DNA of 64,000 nucleotides from an uncultured Paracoccaceae bacterium. Its GTDB lineage: Bacteria; Pseudomonadota; Alphaproteobacteria; Rhodobacterales; Rhodobacteraceae. The stretch spans positions 31,832 to 95,831 of the forward strand of contig CAJXSD010000011.1 of NCBI GenBank assembly GCA_913060475.1. Direction: 5' to 3'. This document shows, one piece after another, positions 53,528 to 62,264 of the stretch; positions within the stretch are counted from its first letter, which is position 1; each line of letters begins with the position of its first letter. The translations under genes were made by a program, and so were the position numbers. The notes below the pieces were generated by a model. That model worked only from the letters and a program-made list of their open reading frames with translations, was not told the DNA's origin and did no database searches.

Positions 53528-54499
53528 ATGTCAATTCGCGCAGTCGTGGCAGGTGTGGGCCATTACCTACCAAAACGGGTTGTCCCAAACGCAGAATTTG
53601 AAACATTTCTGGACACGACTGACGATTGGATCACATCACGGTCTGGAATTAAACAGCGCCATTTTGCATCAGACGACGAAACAACATCGTCAATGGCCGT
53701 TGCCGCGGCACAGGCGGCATTGGCCGATGCGGGGCTGAACGCGGATGATTTGGATGCGATTATCGTGGCCACATCCACGGCCGATCTGACCTTTCCGTCG
53801 GCGGCGACAATGGTTCAGGCGGGTCTGGGAATGACCCGCGGTTTCGCATTCGACGTCCAAGCGGTTTGTGCAGGATTTGTTTTCGCGCTGGCCAATGCCA
53901 ATGCGCAAATTCTGGCTGGACAGGCCAAACGCATCATGGTGATCGGCGCAGAAACCTTTAGCCGCCTGATGGATTGGCAAGACCGTACAACATGCGTTTT
54001 ATTTGGCGATGGTGCGGGTGCCCTGATCCTTGAGGCACAAGAAGGCACCGGCACCAAAGACGACCGCGGGATTTTATCGGTTGATTTGAATTCCGACGGC
54101 ACACATCGCGACATTTTATATGTCGATGGTGGTGTATCCACCAAAACCGTTGGCCATTTGCGCATGCAGGGCAAAGAGGTGTTCCGCCATGCAGTCGAAA
54201 AACTGGCACAAACCGCCCATATTTCGATGGAAAAAGCGGGCGTTTCATCGGAAGACGTGGACTGGATCGTTCCACATCAGGCCAACATTCGGATCATTCT
54301 GGGTACGGCCAAGAAAATGAACATATCCGAGGATCGCGTTGTCGTCACTGTGCCCGAACATGGTAACACATCGGCCGCATCGATTCCCCTGGCCCTGTCG
54401 GTCGCCAAAGAACGCGGCCAAATCAAACCAAATGATCTGATGGTGACCGAAGCCATCGGCGGCGGTTTGGCTTGGGGCTCGGTTGTTTTGCGTTGGTAA
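53528..54499 (+). CDS. fabH: beta-ketoacyl-ACP synthase III
   Basis: FabH starts fatty-acid synthesis by condensing acetyl-CoA with malonyl-ACP. The 323-residue protein has the catalytic cysteine in FDVQAVCAGFVFALA near residue 113, the histidine in WIVPHQANIRI near residue 248, and the asparagine in PEHGNTSAASIPLAL near residue 278. ITSRSGIKQRHFA and GDGAGALILEA are further family marks. It ends the rpmF-plsX-fabH group; ihfA follows after a 118-base gap. Confidence 0.97.
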   Translation: MSIRAVVAGVGHYLPKRVVPNAEFETFLDTTDDWITSRSGIKQRHFASDDETTSSMAVAAAQAALADAGLNADDLDAIIVATSTADLTFPSAATMVQAGLGMTRGFAFDVQAVCAGFVFALANANAQILAGQAKRIMVIGAETFSRLMDWQDRTTCVLFGDGAGALILEAQEGTGTKDDRGILSVDLNSDGTHRDILYVDGGVSTKTVGHLRMQGKEVFRHAVEKLAQTAHISMEKAGVSSEDVDWIVPHQANIRIILGTAKKMNISEDRVVVTVPEHGNTSAASIPLALSVAKERGQIKPNDLMVTEAIGGGLAWGSVVLRW

Positions 54500-54565
54500 C
54501 GCGGGTTTTCTTTACATTTTATTGTTGAAAAGCATCTATTTACAGGTATGCTTTCGTCAAATTTA

Positions 54566-54595
54566 TTGACTCAGAAAAATTTTGACGACTAAGAT
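54566..54595 (+). promoter_or_regulatory. candidate sigma-70 promoter for ihfA
   Basis: TTGACT (54566-54571), an 18-base spacer and TAAGAT (54590-54595) lie 23 bases before the ihfA start codon, in an AT-rich gap. A weak hairpin (GCGTT/AACGC) just after the fabH stop may separate the units. Confidence 0.4.
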
Positions 54596-54617
54596 GCAGT
54601 TGCAACAGGGGTATAAT

Positions 54618-54920
54618 ATGACAGAAAAAACTTTGACGCGGATGGACCTAAGCGAAGCGGTGTTTCGCGAAGTTGGGTTATCACGCAATGAATCCGCCGA
54701 TCTGGTCGAAAGCGTTTTGCAACACATGAGCGACGCACTTGTGGATGGCGAACAGGTTAAAATTTCGTCTTTTGGGACATTCAGTGTGCGCGACAAAAAC
54801 GAACGCGTGGGCCGCAATCCCAAAACCGGAGAAGAGGCCCCCATCCCCCCTCGCCGCGTTTTGACGTTTCGTCCATCCCATTTGATGAAAGATCGCGTGG
54901 CAACAGGCCCGAAAAAATAG
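54618..54920 (+). CDS. ihfA: integration host factor subunit alpha
   Basis: The 100-residue DNA-bending protein starts [20 protein letters not shown] and has [26 protein letters not shown], the beta-arm region with the intercalating proline in [15 protein letters not shown]. It pairs with IHF-beta (not in the window) to bend DNA at promoters. ATG at 54618 gives the standard length; the frame from 54582 adds 12 unlike residues. Confidence 0.96.
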   Translation: MTEKTLTRMDLSEAVFREVGLSRNESADLVESVLQHMSDALVDGEQVKISSFGTFSVRDKNERVGRNPKTGEEAPIPPRRVLTFRPSHLMKDRVATGPKK

Positions 54921-54939
54921 TTAGAGAAAAGGCGGTTTT

Positions 54940-55638
54940 ATGTCTAAATCGGCGGATGCCTTTCGCACGATCAGTGAGGTTGCCGATTGGCTAAACGTAC
55001 CGACGCATGTCCTGCGGTTTTGGGAGAGTAAATTTTCCCAAATCAAACCCGTAAAACGCGCAGGCGGCCGGCGGTATTACCGCCCCAAAGATATGTTGAT
55101 CATTGGCGGCATCAAAAAATTGCTGCACGATGATGGCATAACGATCAAGGGGGCCCAACAGATTATCCGCGACCAAGGGATTGCGCATTTGGTGACCCTG
55201 TCGCAGCCATTAGATGATGACATTTCATCGAATGACGATGTATCCTGCGACGATCTGTCGGCGGCCGTCCCCCAATCCACACCCCAGCCTGATGTCGAAA
55301 CGATATCGCGGCAAGAGGCAGGGTCAGAATCCGCGCCAGTTTCCGAAACAGACGCAGAAATGGATACAGGGTCCGACACATTTAATATCGACGACGATCA
55401 ATTCGATCTGTTCGCCCCCCGCCCTGCGGCATCCGCCACACCAGAACCTGCGTCACCGCAGCCTGCACCAAATTTGTGGGCGGCGAAAAACGAAGTGCCC
55501 TTACCTGTCATTGCCCCCCAATATGATGACATTTTGCAGGCCTTGCAGGATGCCGATCATCTACGGCCGCAGCAACTCAGGGCGCTGCATCCCTTGCTGA
55601 ACCAGATCAAGTCTGCCCTGGATCGCCGCCTTGGATAA
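54940..55638 (+). CDS. MerR-family transcriptional regulator
   Basis: The 232-residue protein has an N-terminal MerR HTH (residues ~8-80: [62 protein letters not shown]). A low-complexity acidic linker of about 90 residues (rich in Asp, Ser, Pro and Ala) follows, and then a short C-terminal helical segment ([21 protein letters not shown]). It lacks metal-binding cysteines of the classic MerR type. The ihfA-merR order is standard for Rhodobacterales. It follows ihfA by 19 bases, so both are probably co-transcribed. Confidence 0.88.
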   Translation: MSKSADAFRTISEVADWLNVPTHVLRFWESKFSQIKPVKRAGGRRYYRPKDMLIIGGIKKLLHDDGITIKGAQQIIRDQGIAHLVTLSQPLDDDISSNDDVSCDDLSAAVPQSTPQPDVETISRQEAGSESAPVSETDAEMDTGSDTFNIDDDQFDLFAPRPAASATPEPASPQPAPNLWAAKNEVPLPVIAPQYDDILQALQDADHLRPQQLRALHPLLNQIKSALDRRLG

Positions 55639-55707
55639 AGTTTTGCAAAAAAGATGTATTTTCCCCTTGTCCTTGGCGGTAAAACCAGTATGAACAACGT
55701 AGATCAT

Positions 55708-55784
55708 CGGGCTATAGCGCAGTCTGGTAGCGCGTCCGTCTGGGGGACGGGAGGTCGTAGGTTCGAATCCTGCTAGCCCGACCA
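55708..55784 (+). tRNA. tRNA-Pro (anticodon GGG)
   Basis: The 77-base gene folds as a cloverleaf. The acceptor stem is CGGGCTA paired with TAGCCCG and the CCA end is encoded (55782-55784). The D-arm contains GCGCAGTCTGGTAGCGC. The anticodon loop is CTGGGGG with anticodon GGG, and the T-arm contains GGTTCGAATCC. GGG reads proline codons CCC and CCU. A terminator follows directly. Confidence 0.95.
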
Positions 55785-55790
55785 ACAATA

Positions 55791-55825
55791 CCGCCCGCGG
55801 CTTCGGCCTCGGGCGGTTTGTTTGT
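55791..55825 (+). terminator. Rho-independent terminator after tRNA-Pro
   Basis: CCGCCCG (55791-55797) pairs with CGGGCGG (55810-55816), with inner GGC/GCC pairing and a TTCG tetraloop, followed by TTTGTTTGT. It separates the tRNA from dcd. Confidence 0.85.
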
Positions 55826-55839
55826 ATATGAGGATCAAA

Positions 55840-56922
55840 ATGACAGGTGTATTGCCAAATCAAGCGATCAGCGAAATGATTTCCACAGGCCAGATCACAG
55901 GATCGCCCGACATCATTGCGCCACAAATCCAACCCGCCAGCTTGGATCTGCGATTGGGCAATACGGCATGGCGCGTGCGCGCCTCATTTTTGGCCGGTGG
56001 TGATCGCCGCGTGACCGAACGTCTGGGCGAATTTGAAATGCATCAAATCGATCTGACCGCTGGTGCCGTGCTGGAAAAGGGATGCGTTTATGTTGTGCCT
56101 CTGATGGAAAGCTTGGATCTTCCCGAGGGTGTCACAGCCGTCGCAAACGCCAAAAGTTCGACCGGCCGATTGGATTTGCTAACCCGTGTTATCACCGACA
56201 ATGGCACCGAATTTGACCGTATTCCTGCAGGGTATACCGGCCCACTTTATGCGGAAATTTGTCCGCGCAGTTTTTCGGTGCTGGTCCGGCCTGGCATGCG
56301 GTTGAACCAAATTCGATTCCGCGCAGGTCAATCGGTGTTAACCGATGCTGAATTGGTTGCCCTGCATCAGAGTGATGTTTTGGTATCGGGCACCGCAATG
56401 ATCAGTGACGGTTTGGGGTTTTCCGTCGATTTGCGCCCCGAACAGGGCAATTTGGTGGGCTATCGCGCCAAACCCCACACAGGCATTGTGGATCTGGACC
56501 GCATCGGCCACTATGACCCACGCGACTATTGGGAAGAAATCCGGTCCGACAACGGTCAAATCATCCTAGACCCCGGTGCATTCTATATTCTGGTCAGCCG
56601 CGAAGCCGTCCATATCCCCCCAAAATACGCCGCTGAAATGGCCCCATTTTTGGCCATGGTTGGTGAATTTCGGGTCCATTACGCCGGTTTTTTTGATCCC
56701 GGTTTCGGCCATAGCGCGGCAGGCGGCGCGGGATCGCGCGGTGTCTTAGAGGTGCGCTGTCACGAATCGCCCTTTGTTCTGGAACACGGCCAGGTTGTCG
56801 GGCGTTTGGTCTATGAACATATGGCTGAGGTTCCCACACAGCTATACGGCGCGGGGATTGCGTCAAATTATCAGGGACAAGGCCTAAAGCTGTCAAAACA
56901 TTTCAAATCTGTTTCGTCCTAA
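55840..56922 (+). CDS. dcd: dCTP deaminase, long two-part form
   Basis: The enzyme deaminates dCTP to dUTP for dTMP synthesis. At 360 residues it is about twice the size of the common ~190-residue Dcd. The first half has IQPASLDLRLGNTAW near residue 33, the catalytic Ser-Ser-x-x-Arg in AKSSTGRLDL and the glutamate in GYTGPLYAEI, then PGMRLNQIRF. The second half repeats the fold in degenerate form (FYILVSREAVHIPPKYAAEM, GEFRVHYAGFFDPGFGH, LEVRCHE, LEHGQVVGRLVYEHM) but lacks the SSxxR motif. GAGG before ATG at 55840 supports the start. It overlaps the scpB end by 4 bases. Confidence 0.9.
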   Translation: MTGVLPNQAISEMISTGQITGSPDIIAPQIQPASLDLRLGNTAWRVRASFLAGGDRRVTERLGEFEMHQIDLTAGAVLEKGCVYVVPLMESLDLPEGVTAVANAKSSTGRLDLLTRVITDNGTEFDRIPAGYTGPLYAEICPRSFSVLVRPGMRLNQIRFRAGQSVLTDAELVALHQSDVLVSGTAMISDGLGFSVDLRPEQGNLVGYRAKPHTGIVDLDRIGHYDPRDYWEEIRSDNGQIILDPGAFYILVSREAVHIPPKYAAEMAPFLAMVGEFRVHYAGFFDPGFGHSAAGGAGSRGVLEVRCHESPFVLEHGQVVGRLVYEHMAEVPTQLYGAGIASNYQGQGLKLSKHFKSVSS

Positions 56923-57617
56923 TCTTCAAACATTTCGGTTTGGCCCTCGGCCTCGTCTTGATCCTCGGGGTCGGATGTTGGACCAGGGACCTGACCGATG
57001 CGATTATCCAATAGGCCGGCTGCACGCAGTTCCTTGATCCCGGGCAAATCGCGGGCGCTTTCCAATCCGAAATGGTCCAGGAATGTCTGTGTGACCACGA
57101 ATGTCACCGGCCGCCCCGGCGTCATACGCCGCCGCCCCAATCGCACCCATTCGATTTCGATCAACAAATCAATGGTGCCCCGCGACACGGACACTCCGCG
57201 AATTTCTTCGATCTCGGCGCGGGTGACCGGTTGGTGATAGGCAATGATCGCCAGCGTTTCGATGGCCGCACGGGACAGCTTGCGCACCTCGACTGTTTCT
57301 TTTTGCATCAGATAGGCCAGATCTGCAGCGGTGCGAAACGCATAGGCATCGCCCACCTTGATCAGATGCACGCCCCTGCCCTCGTACCGTTTGCGCAGAT
57401 GCACGATCGCCTCGGCCGCATCACAGCCGTGGGGCAGCCGGTCGCTCAGCTCTTTCAGCGTGACGGGTTCGGCGGTGGCAAATAGGATCGCCTCGACCAT
57501 GCGTTCCTGTTCGGCCATGGTGGGGGCATCAAACAGGCTGTCTTGAGCCATCGGGTCATGCGCCGCGCGGGCCTCTGCGTCATCTGGGTCGATCAGATCA
57601 TCAAAATCATCGCTCAT
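56919..57617 (-). CDS. scpB: segregation and condensation protein B
   Basis: ScpB is the winged-helix kite subunit of the SMC-ScpAB chromosome condensin. The 232-residue protein has MVEAILFATAEPVTLKELSDRLP near residue 40, LSRAAIETLAIIAYHQPVTRAEIEEIRGV near residue 115 and LGRRRMTPGRPVTFVVT, with an acidic tail. It overlaps scpA by 11 bases, indicating co-translation. Confidence 0.95.
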   Translation of the reverse strand: MSDDFDDLIDPDDAEARAAHDPMAQDSLFDAPTMAEQERMVEAILFATAEPVTLKELSDRLPHGCDAAEAIVHLRKRYEGRGVHLIKVGDAYAFRTAADLAYLMQKETVEVRKLSRAAIETLAIIAYHQPVTRAEIEEIRGVSVSRGTIDLLIEIEWVRLGRRRMTPGRPVTFVVTQTFLDHFGLESARDLPGIKELRAAGLLDNRIGQVPGPTSDPEDQDEAEGQTEMFED

Positions 57618-58416
57618 GCGTGCTATCCTTGCGGCGTAATTCTATGGGGGCGAATGTTTCAGATTGCCGGATTTCCACCTTGCCCGATTTTGCCAATTCC
57701 AGTGATGCGGCAAATGTGGCCGCCGTGGCCGCGCGCCGGCGGGCGGGATGCGTATCCCAGCCCTGCGGCAGATAGCTAGACAAATCCGTCCAATCCCCGG
57801 CAAAGCCGATCAAGTCGCGCATCCGTTCCAACGCCTGCTCCATCGTATAGACGTTTTCGCGATCCATCACAAAGGGGCGAAATTCATCGCGGGTGCGTAT
57901 CCTGGAATAGGATTGCATCAGATCCAACAGGTTGGCAGTATATTTGACATGTTTGACCCGTTCGACGGTTTCGGGCAATCCACGGGCGAAAAAATCGCGA
58001 CCCAATTGGTCACGCGCCATCAGCTGCGCCGCCGCATCGCGCATTGCCTGCAATCGTTCCAATTGAAACGCCAGTTGCGCTGCCAATTCTTCGCCCGTCG
58101 GGCCTTCTTCGGTCGGGTCCGGTGGTAAAAGCAGGCGAGATTTAAGAAACGCCAACCACGCCGCCATCACCAGATAATCAGCGGCCAATTCAATGCGTAA
58201 CTGCTTGGCCCGTTCAACAAAGGCCAAATATTGCTGCGCCAAGGTCAGGATCGAGATTTTGAGCAAATCCACCTTTTGCGTGCGCGACAGGGTTAGCAAA
58301 ACATCCAACGGACCCTCGAACCCGTCGACATCAATGATCAGCGCCTCAGCCGCGAGGCGTTCGGACACAGTTTGATCATTGGCATCACGCTGGAATAGGT
58401 TGGGCGTCTGTGACAT
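57607..58416 (-). CDS. scpA: segregation and condensation protein A
   Basis: ScpA is the kleisin that bridges SMC heads. The 269-residue protein shows VDGFEGPLDVLLTLSRTQKVDLLKISI near residue 32 and YLVMAAWLAFLKSRLLLP near residue 85, which is the N-terminal kleisin region. The C-terminal winged helix lies around AATAATFAASLELAKSGKVEIRQ. It follows nagZ by 17 bases and precedes scpB. Confidence 0.95.
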   Translation of the reverse strand: MSQTPNLFQRDANDQTVSERLAAEALIIDVDGFEGPLDVLLTLSRTQKVDLLKISILTLAQQYLAFVERAKQLRIELAADYLVMAAWLAFLKSRLLLPPDPTEEGPTGEELAAQLAFQLERLQAMRDAAAQLMARDQLGRDFFARGLPETVERVKHVKYTANLLDLMQSYSRIRTRDEFRPFVMDRENVYTMEQALERMRDLIGFAGDWTDLSSYLPQGWDTHPARRRAATAATFAASLELAKSGKVEIRQSETFAPIELRRKDSTHER

Positions 58417-58433
58417 TTGTTTCCTTGCTTGGG

Positions 58434-59432
58434 TTAGCGTTCAAGCTGACCAAGCATCACTGTAATGTCAAGATCTGCGTGCCGCACCCGATCGCGAACC
58501 GCGATAAAGGCATCCAGACGCCGGATCATACCGTCCGTTGGGCGGGACAATTGGTTTGCGGCCAAGATCATTTCATCGCGATCCCCATTGCAATGTAAAA
58601 CCGCATCGCATCCGGCCGATATTATCCCAGCGCATCGATCTTGCAATGTGCCCGGCAGGGCCTGCATCGACACATCATCGCTGATCAAAAACCCATCAAA
58701 CCCGATGTCCTTGCGCAGATAATCAACGGCCTGCGGCGATGTCGTCACCGGCGCAGTGTCATCCAAGGCGTCAAAGACGATATGCGCCGTCATTGCCATC
58801 GGGGCATGATTAAAATGGCGAAACACTGCAAAATCTGACCGTTCCAGATCGGCCAAATCCGCGGTGACACGGGGCAGATCAAGGTGACTGTCCACTTGGG
58901 CGCGCCCATGGCCGGGCATGTGTTTTACAATCGGCACCACCCCACCAGCGCACAGCCCATCATAGGCCGCCTGCCCCAATTCGATCACGCGATCCGCATC
59001 GCGTGCGTAACAGCGGTTTTGTAGAAATGGATGGGTCTGGGGCGTTGCAATGTCCAAACAGGGCGCACAGTTGCTGTCAATGCCCAAAGACCGCAGTTCA
59101 TCCGCAATAATCGCAAAGCGGGCAAAGAAGACCTGAGCCCCATGGTTTGCCTGATCCGCGTGATCCAAGGGGGGCAACCATTCGCGTGCAATCGGGCTGC
59201 GCAGGCGTTGAACGCGCCCGCCCTCTTGGTCGATCATAATGGGCGCGTCATAACCGACAGCATCGCGCAGATCATGACACAGACCGCGAATTTGATCGGC
59301 GTGGTCGACATTACGCGCAAACAATATAAACCCCATCGGCCGTGCATCGCGCAAAAAATCGCGTTCCCATGGGGTCACTTGACACCCACTGACCCCGAAA
59401 AATACGGGACAGGCCGTCTGTGTGCCCAACAT
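58434..59432 (-). CDS. nagZ: beta-N-acetylhexosaminidase NagZ
   Basis: NagZ is a cytosolic glycoside hydrolase family 3 enzyme that removes N-acetylglucosamine from recycled peptidoglycan anhydro-muropeptides. The 332-residue protein has PIMIDQEGGRVQRLR near residue 70, NCAPCLDIATP, the catalytic His/Asp loop KHMPGHGRAQVDSH, and FLISDDVSMQAL with the nucleophile aspartate near residue 250. ATG at 59432 lies 2 bases after the SPOR gene stop; the frame from 59486 overlaps that gene and was rejected. Confidence 0.94.
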   Translation of the reverse strand: MLGTQTACPVFFGVSGCQVTPWERDFLRDARPMGFILFARNVDHADQIRGLCHDLRDAVGYDAPIMIDQEGGRVQRLRSPIAREWLPPLDHADQANHGAQVFFARFAIIADELRSLGIDSNCAPCLDIATPQTHPFLQNRCYARDADRVIELGQAAYDGLCAGGVVPIVKHMPGHGRAQVDSHLDLPRVTADLADLERSDFAVFRHFNHAPMAMTAHIVFDALDDTAPVTTSPQAVDYLRKDIGFDGFLISDDVSMQALPGTLQDRCAGIISAGCDAVLHCNGDRDEMILAANQLSRPTDGMIRRLDAFIAVRDRVRHADLDITVMLGQLER

Positions 59433-59434
59433 GT

Positions 59435-60379
59435 TTAACGGGCCAAAACAGGGATACAGTCGGTTTTGCTGGCCACAGCCGAACAAAACCGCCGCGCATC
59501 GGACAAATCTTGGAAACCGGCGGCGCGCAAACGATAAAACGGCCGGCCACCACTGTTGGCCTGTTCGATCACAGGCGCGCGGTCGCCGATTACGGGCGCC
59601 ATTGCCGCCGCCAATTTATCCCATTCGTCCTGGGCCGCCTGCGACGTGTCAAAGGCCCCAAGTTGAACCAGTGCCGATCCAACGGAAATTTTAGGGGCCA
59701 CGGGTGCAGCAACGGCCGCAGTTGGGGTGCCCATATCTGATGGGGTTGCAGACGCAATTGCCACGGCCGGCTGCATCACGGGCCGCGCCCTGGGGCGCAA
59801 GGATACGTGGACCAAACCATCGACAACCAAGGGGCCAGATGTCTCGGCATCCGACAACGCCAGACGCAAAGCATCCTCGATATTGCCCTGGACAATATTT
59901 GGTGTCGCAGCGGGGGGCGGTAATTCACTAAGGGGATCAAGCCCCTGCGTCATCGCATCCGCCAATGCGCTCATATCCAGAACTGCATTTTCCTGTTCTT
60001 GCAAGGATGCTTGGCTGGCCTGTTCGGCAATCAATTCTGGTTGTGGTGCATCCGTGTCGGCCAAATCGGGTGGCAGGGTTGCCACAACAACGGTGTCCAC
60101 CGACTGCGGTGTTTCGATGGCCGCCACACGCGACACCGTCAGATCCATATTATCCGCCGCCTGCCCGCCGGGATTTTCCGGCGCAATGCGCATCGGTTCT
60201 GCGCGTGCTGCCACAACGGGAATTTTTGATATATCCCGCTGGGTCATTGTCACGCCCCAATATACGGCGCCTGCGATCAATCCCAGACTGACAGCCGCGC
60301 CACCAAGATAGATGACATTTTTTATACGATACTGAAAACCACCGCCCTGCGACGGTGCCTGATACAACTGCTCTGCCAT
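59435..60379 (-). CDS. SPOR-domain membrane protein
   Basis: The 314-residue protein has a short cytoplasmic N-terminus, one membrane span (about residues 20-48: RIKNVIYLGGAAVSLGLIAGAVYWG), a long low-complexity periplasmic linker rich in Ala, Pro and Asp, and a C-terminal SPOR domain (residues ~230-314: GSALVQLGAFDTSQAAQDEWDKL, FYRLRAAGFQDLSDARRFCS). SPOR domains bind denuded septal peptidoglycan and mark division proteins. The argS-SPOR-nagZ order is typical of Rhodobacterales. It follows argS by 61 bases. Confidence 0.9.
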   Translation of the reverse strand: MAEQLYQAPSQGGGFQYRIKNVIYLGGAAVSLGLIAGAVYWGVTMTQRDISKIPVVAARAEPMRIAPENPGGQAADNMDLTVSRVAAIETPQSVDTVVVATLPPDLADTDAPQPELIAEQASQASLQEQENAVLDMSALADAMTQGLDPLSELPPPAATPNIVQGNIEDALRLALSDAETSGPLVVDGLVHVSLRPRARPVMQPAVAIASATPSDMGTPTAAVAAPVAPKISVGSALVQLGAFDTSQAAQDEWDKLAAAMAPVIGDRAPVIEQANSGGRPFYRLRAAGFQDLSDARRFCSAVASKTDCIPVLAR

Positions 60380-60440
60380 TTTGCCCTCTGGGGTAAATCC
60401 CCATATTTATAATTGGTAAACTGGCAGAGCAGGCTTTATC

Positions 60441-62186
60441 CTAGCGCAGTTCTTCTGCCGGTTTCACGCCTAGAATACCAAGACCTGCAGAAATAACAAC
60501 ACTTACAGCACGCGCCAGCGCAATTTTGCTTTGCGTGGTGGCGGCGTCGCCATCCTGGACAAAGCGTAATTGGGGCACATCATTGCCCTTGTTCCACAAT
60601 CCATGGAAATCGCTGGCCAGTTCATAAAGGTAAAATGCCACGCGGTGCGGTTCATTGGTACGTGCAGCAATTTCCACCAAACGGGGCCATTCCGCAATTT
60701 TCCGTGCCAGCGTAATTTCAGCATCATGTGCCAGTTTGGACAGATCCGCCGCCGCCAAATCGGCATCTGATACGCGCACGCCCGCCTCTTGGGCGCGGCG
60801 CAGGACGCTGTTCACACGCGCATTGGCATATTGCACGTAAAACACGGGGTTTTCACGGCTTTGTTCCAGAACCTTGTCGAAATCGAAATCCAGATTGGCA
60901 TCGTTTTTACGCGTCAGCATTACAAATCGCGTCACATCGGGACCGACCTGATCAACCACATCACGCAGAGTGACAAAGGTGCCTGCGCGTTTCGACATTT
61001 TGAACGGTTCGCCGTTTTTGAACAGTTTGACCAGCTGGGTCAATTTAATGTCCAATGGGGTCTGCCCATCAGACAGGGCCGACACCGCCGCCTTCATCCG
61101 TTTGACATAGCCACCATGATCGGCGCCAAAGACGTCAATCAACAGATCATAACCCCGTTCAACTTTATCAAAATGATAGGCGATATCCGGCGCGAAATAG
61201 GTCCAGCTGTCATCCGATTTCTGGATCGGACGGTCAACGTCATCGCCATGCGCGGTGGATTTGAACAAGGTTTGTTCGCGTGGCTCCCAATCCTCGGGTG
61301 TTTTGCCCTTGGGCGGTTCCAACACGCCACGGTAAATCAACCCCTTGGCCCGCAAGCTTTCAATCGCCGCTTCGATGCGACCGGTCCCATAGAGCGATTT
61401 TTCCGAGAAAAAGCGATCCATTTTAACGCCCAATTGCGCCAGATCCTGACGGATCAGATCCATCATGGCGGCCGTTGCGAATTCGCGGACCTCGGCCAAC
61501 CAGAACTGTTCGCCCTTGCCGACGAATGCGTCGCCCACTTTTTCCTTTAACGCCTGTCCGACCGGGATCAGGTAATCACCGGGATATGTGCCATCCTCGA
61601 ACGCGACCTCTTGGCCATGCGCCTCGAGGTAACGTAAATAAACGGACCGGGCCAGAACATCGACCTGCGCACCACCATCGTTGATGTAATATTCGCGCGT
61701 CACGTCATAGCCCGCATAATCCAGCAAACTGGCCAATGCATCGCCGAACACGGCACCACGGGTATGGCCCACATGCAATGGTCCGGTCGGGTTTGCCGAC
61801 ACATATTCCACGTTCACCCGTTTGCCCTGCCCCATGTCGGAACGGCCAAAGCCAGTGCCGTCAGTCAACACGCGGCCCACCACGGCCTGCCAACAGGTGG
61901 CCGACAGGCGCATGTTCAAAAATCCGGGGCCGGCAACCTCGGCCACATCGATGCGATCATCCTTGACCAACAGGGCCGCCAAATGATCGGCGATATCGCG
62001 TGGCTTTTGCCCTGCAGGTTTGGCCAAAACCATCGCCGCATTTGTTGCCATATCCCCATGCAGCGGGTCACGGGGCGGTTCCACCGCAACATTGGCAAAA
62101 TCCAACCCCTGGGGCAGATGCCCTTGGGCCACAAGCTGATCCAATGCATTGATCACAACGTCACGAATTTCGGCAAACAGGTTCAT
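60441..62186 (-). CDS. argS: arginyl-tRNA synthetase
   Basis: The 581-residue class I synthetase has an N-terminal Add-1 tRNA-binding domain (to about residue 85), the HIGH motif as [20 protein letters not shown] near residue 130, a KMSKS-type loop [14 protein letters not shown] near residue 395 and the DALR anticodon-binding domain at the end (residues ~460-581). Length is normal. It is the first gene of the argS-SPOR-nagZ-scpA-scpB series. An AAGGATAG site precedes ATG at 62186. Confidence 0.96.
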   Translation of the reverse strand: MNLFAEIRDVVINALDQLVAQGHLPQGLDFANVAVEPPRDPLHGDMATNAAMVLAKPAGQKPRDIADHLAALLVKDDRIDVAEVAGPGFLNMRLSATCWQAVVGRVLTDGTGFGRSDMGQGKRVNVEYVSANPTGPLHVGHTRGAVFGDALASLLDYAGYDVTREYYINDGGAQVDVLARSVYLRYLEAHGQEVAFEDGTYPGDYLIPVGQALKEKVGDAFVGKGEQFWLAEVREFATAAMMDLIRQDLAQLGVKMDRFFSEKSLYGTGRIEAAIESLRAKGLIYRGVLEPPKGKTPEDWEPREQTLFKSTAHGDDVDRPIQKSDDSWTYFAPDIAYHFDKVERGYDLLIDVFGADHGGYVKRMKAAVSALSDGQTPLDIKLTQLVKLFKNGEPFKMSKRAGTFVTLRDVVDQVGPDVTRFVMLTRKNDANLDFDFDKVLEQSRENPVFYVQYANARVNSVLRRAQEAGVRVSDADLAAADLSKLAHDAEITLARKIAEWPRLVEIAARTNEPHRVAFYLYELASDFHGLWNKGNDVPQLRFVQDGDAATTQSKIALARAVSVVISAGLGILGVKPAEELR

Positions 62187-62264
62187 TTCTCTATCCTTTT
62201 GTTGGATGTGGGTTTACCACGATGACCAACAAGGTCAATGCCGTATAATCACAGAAAAACTGGG

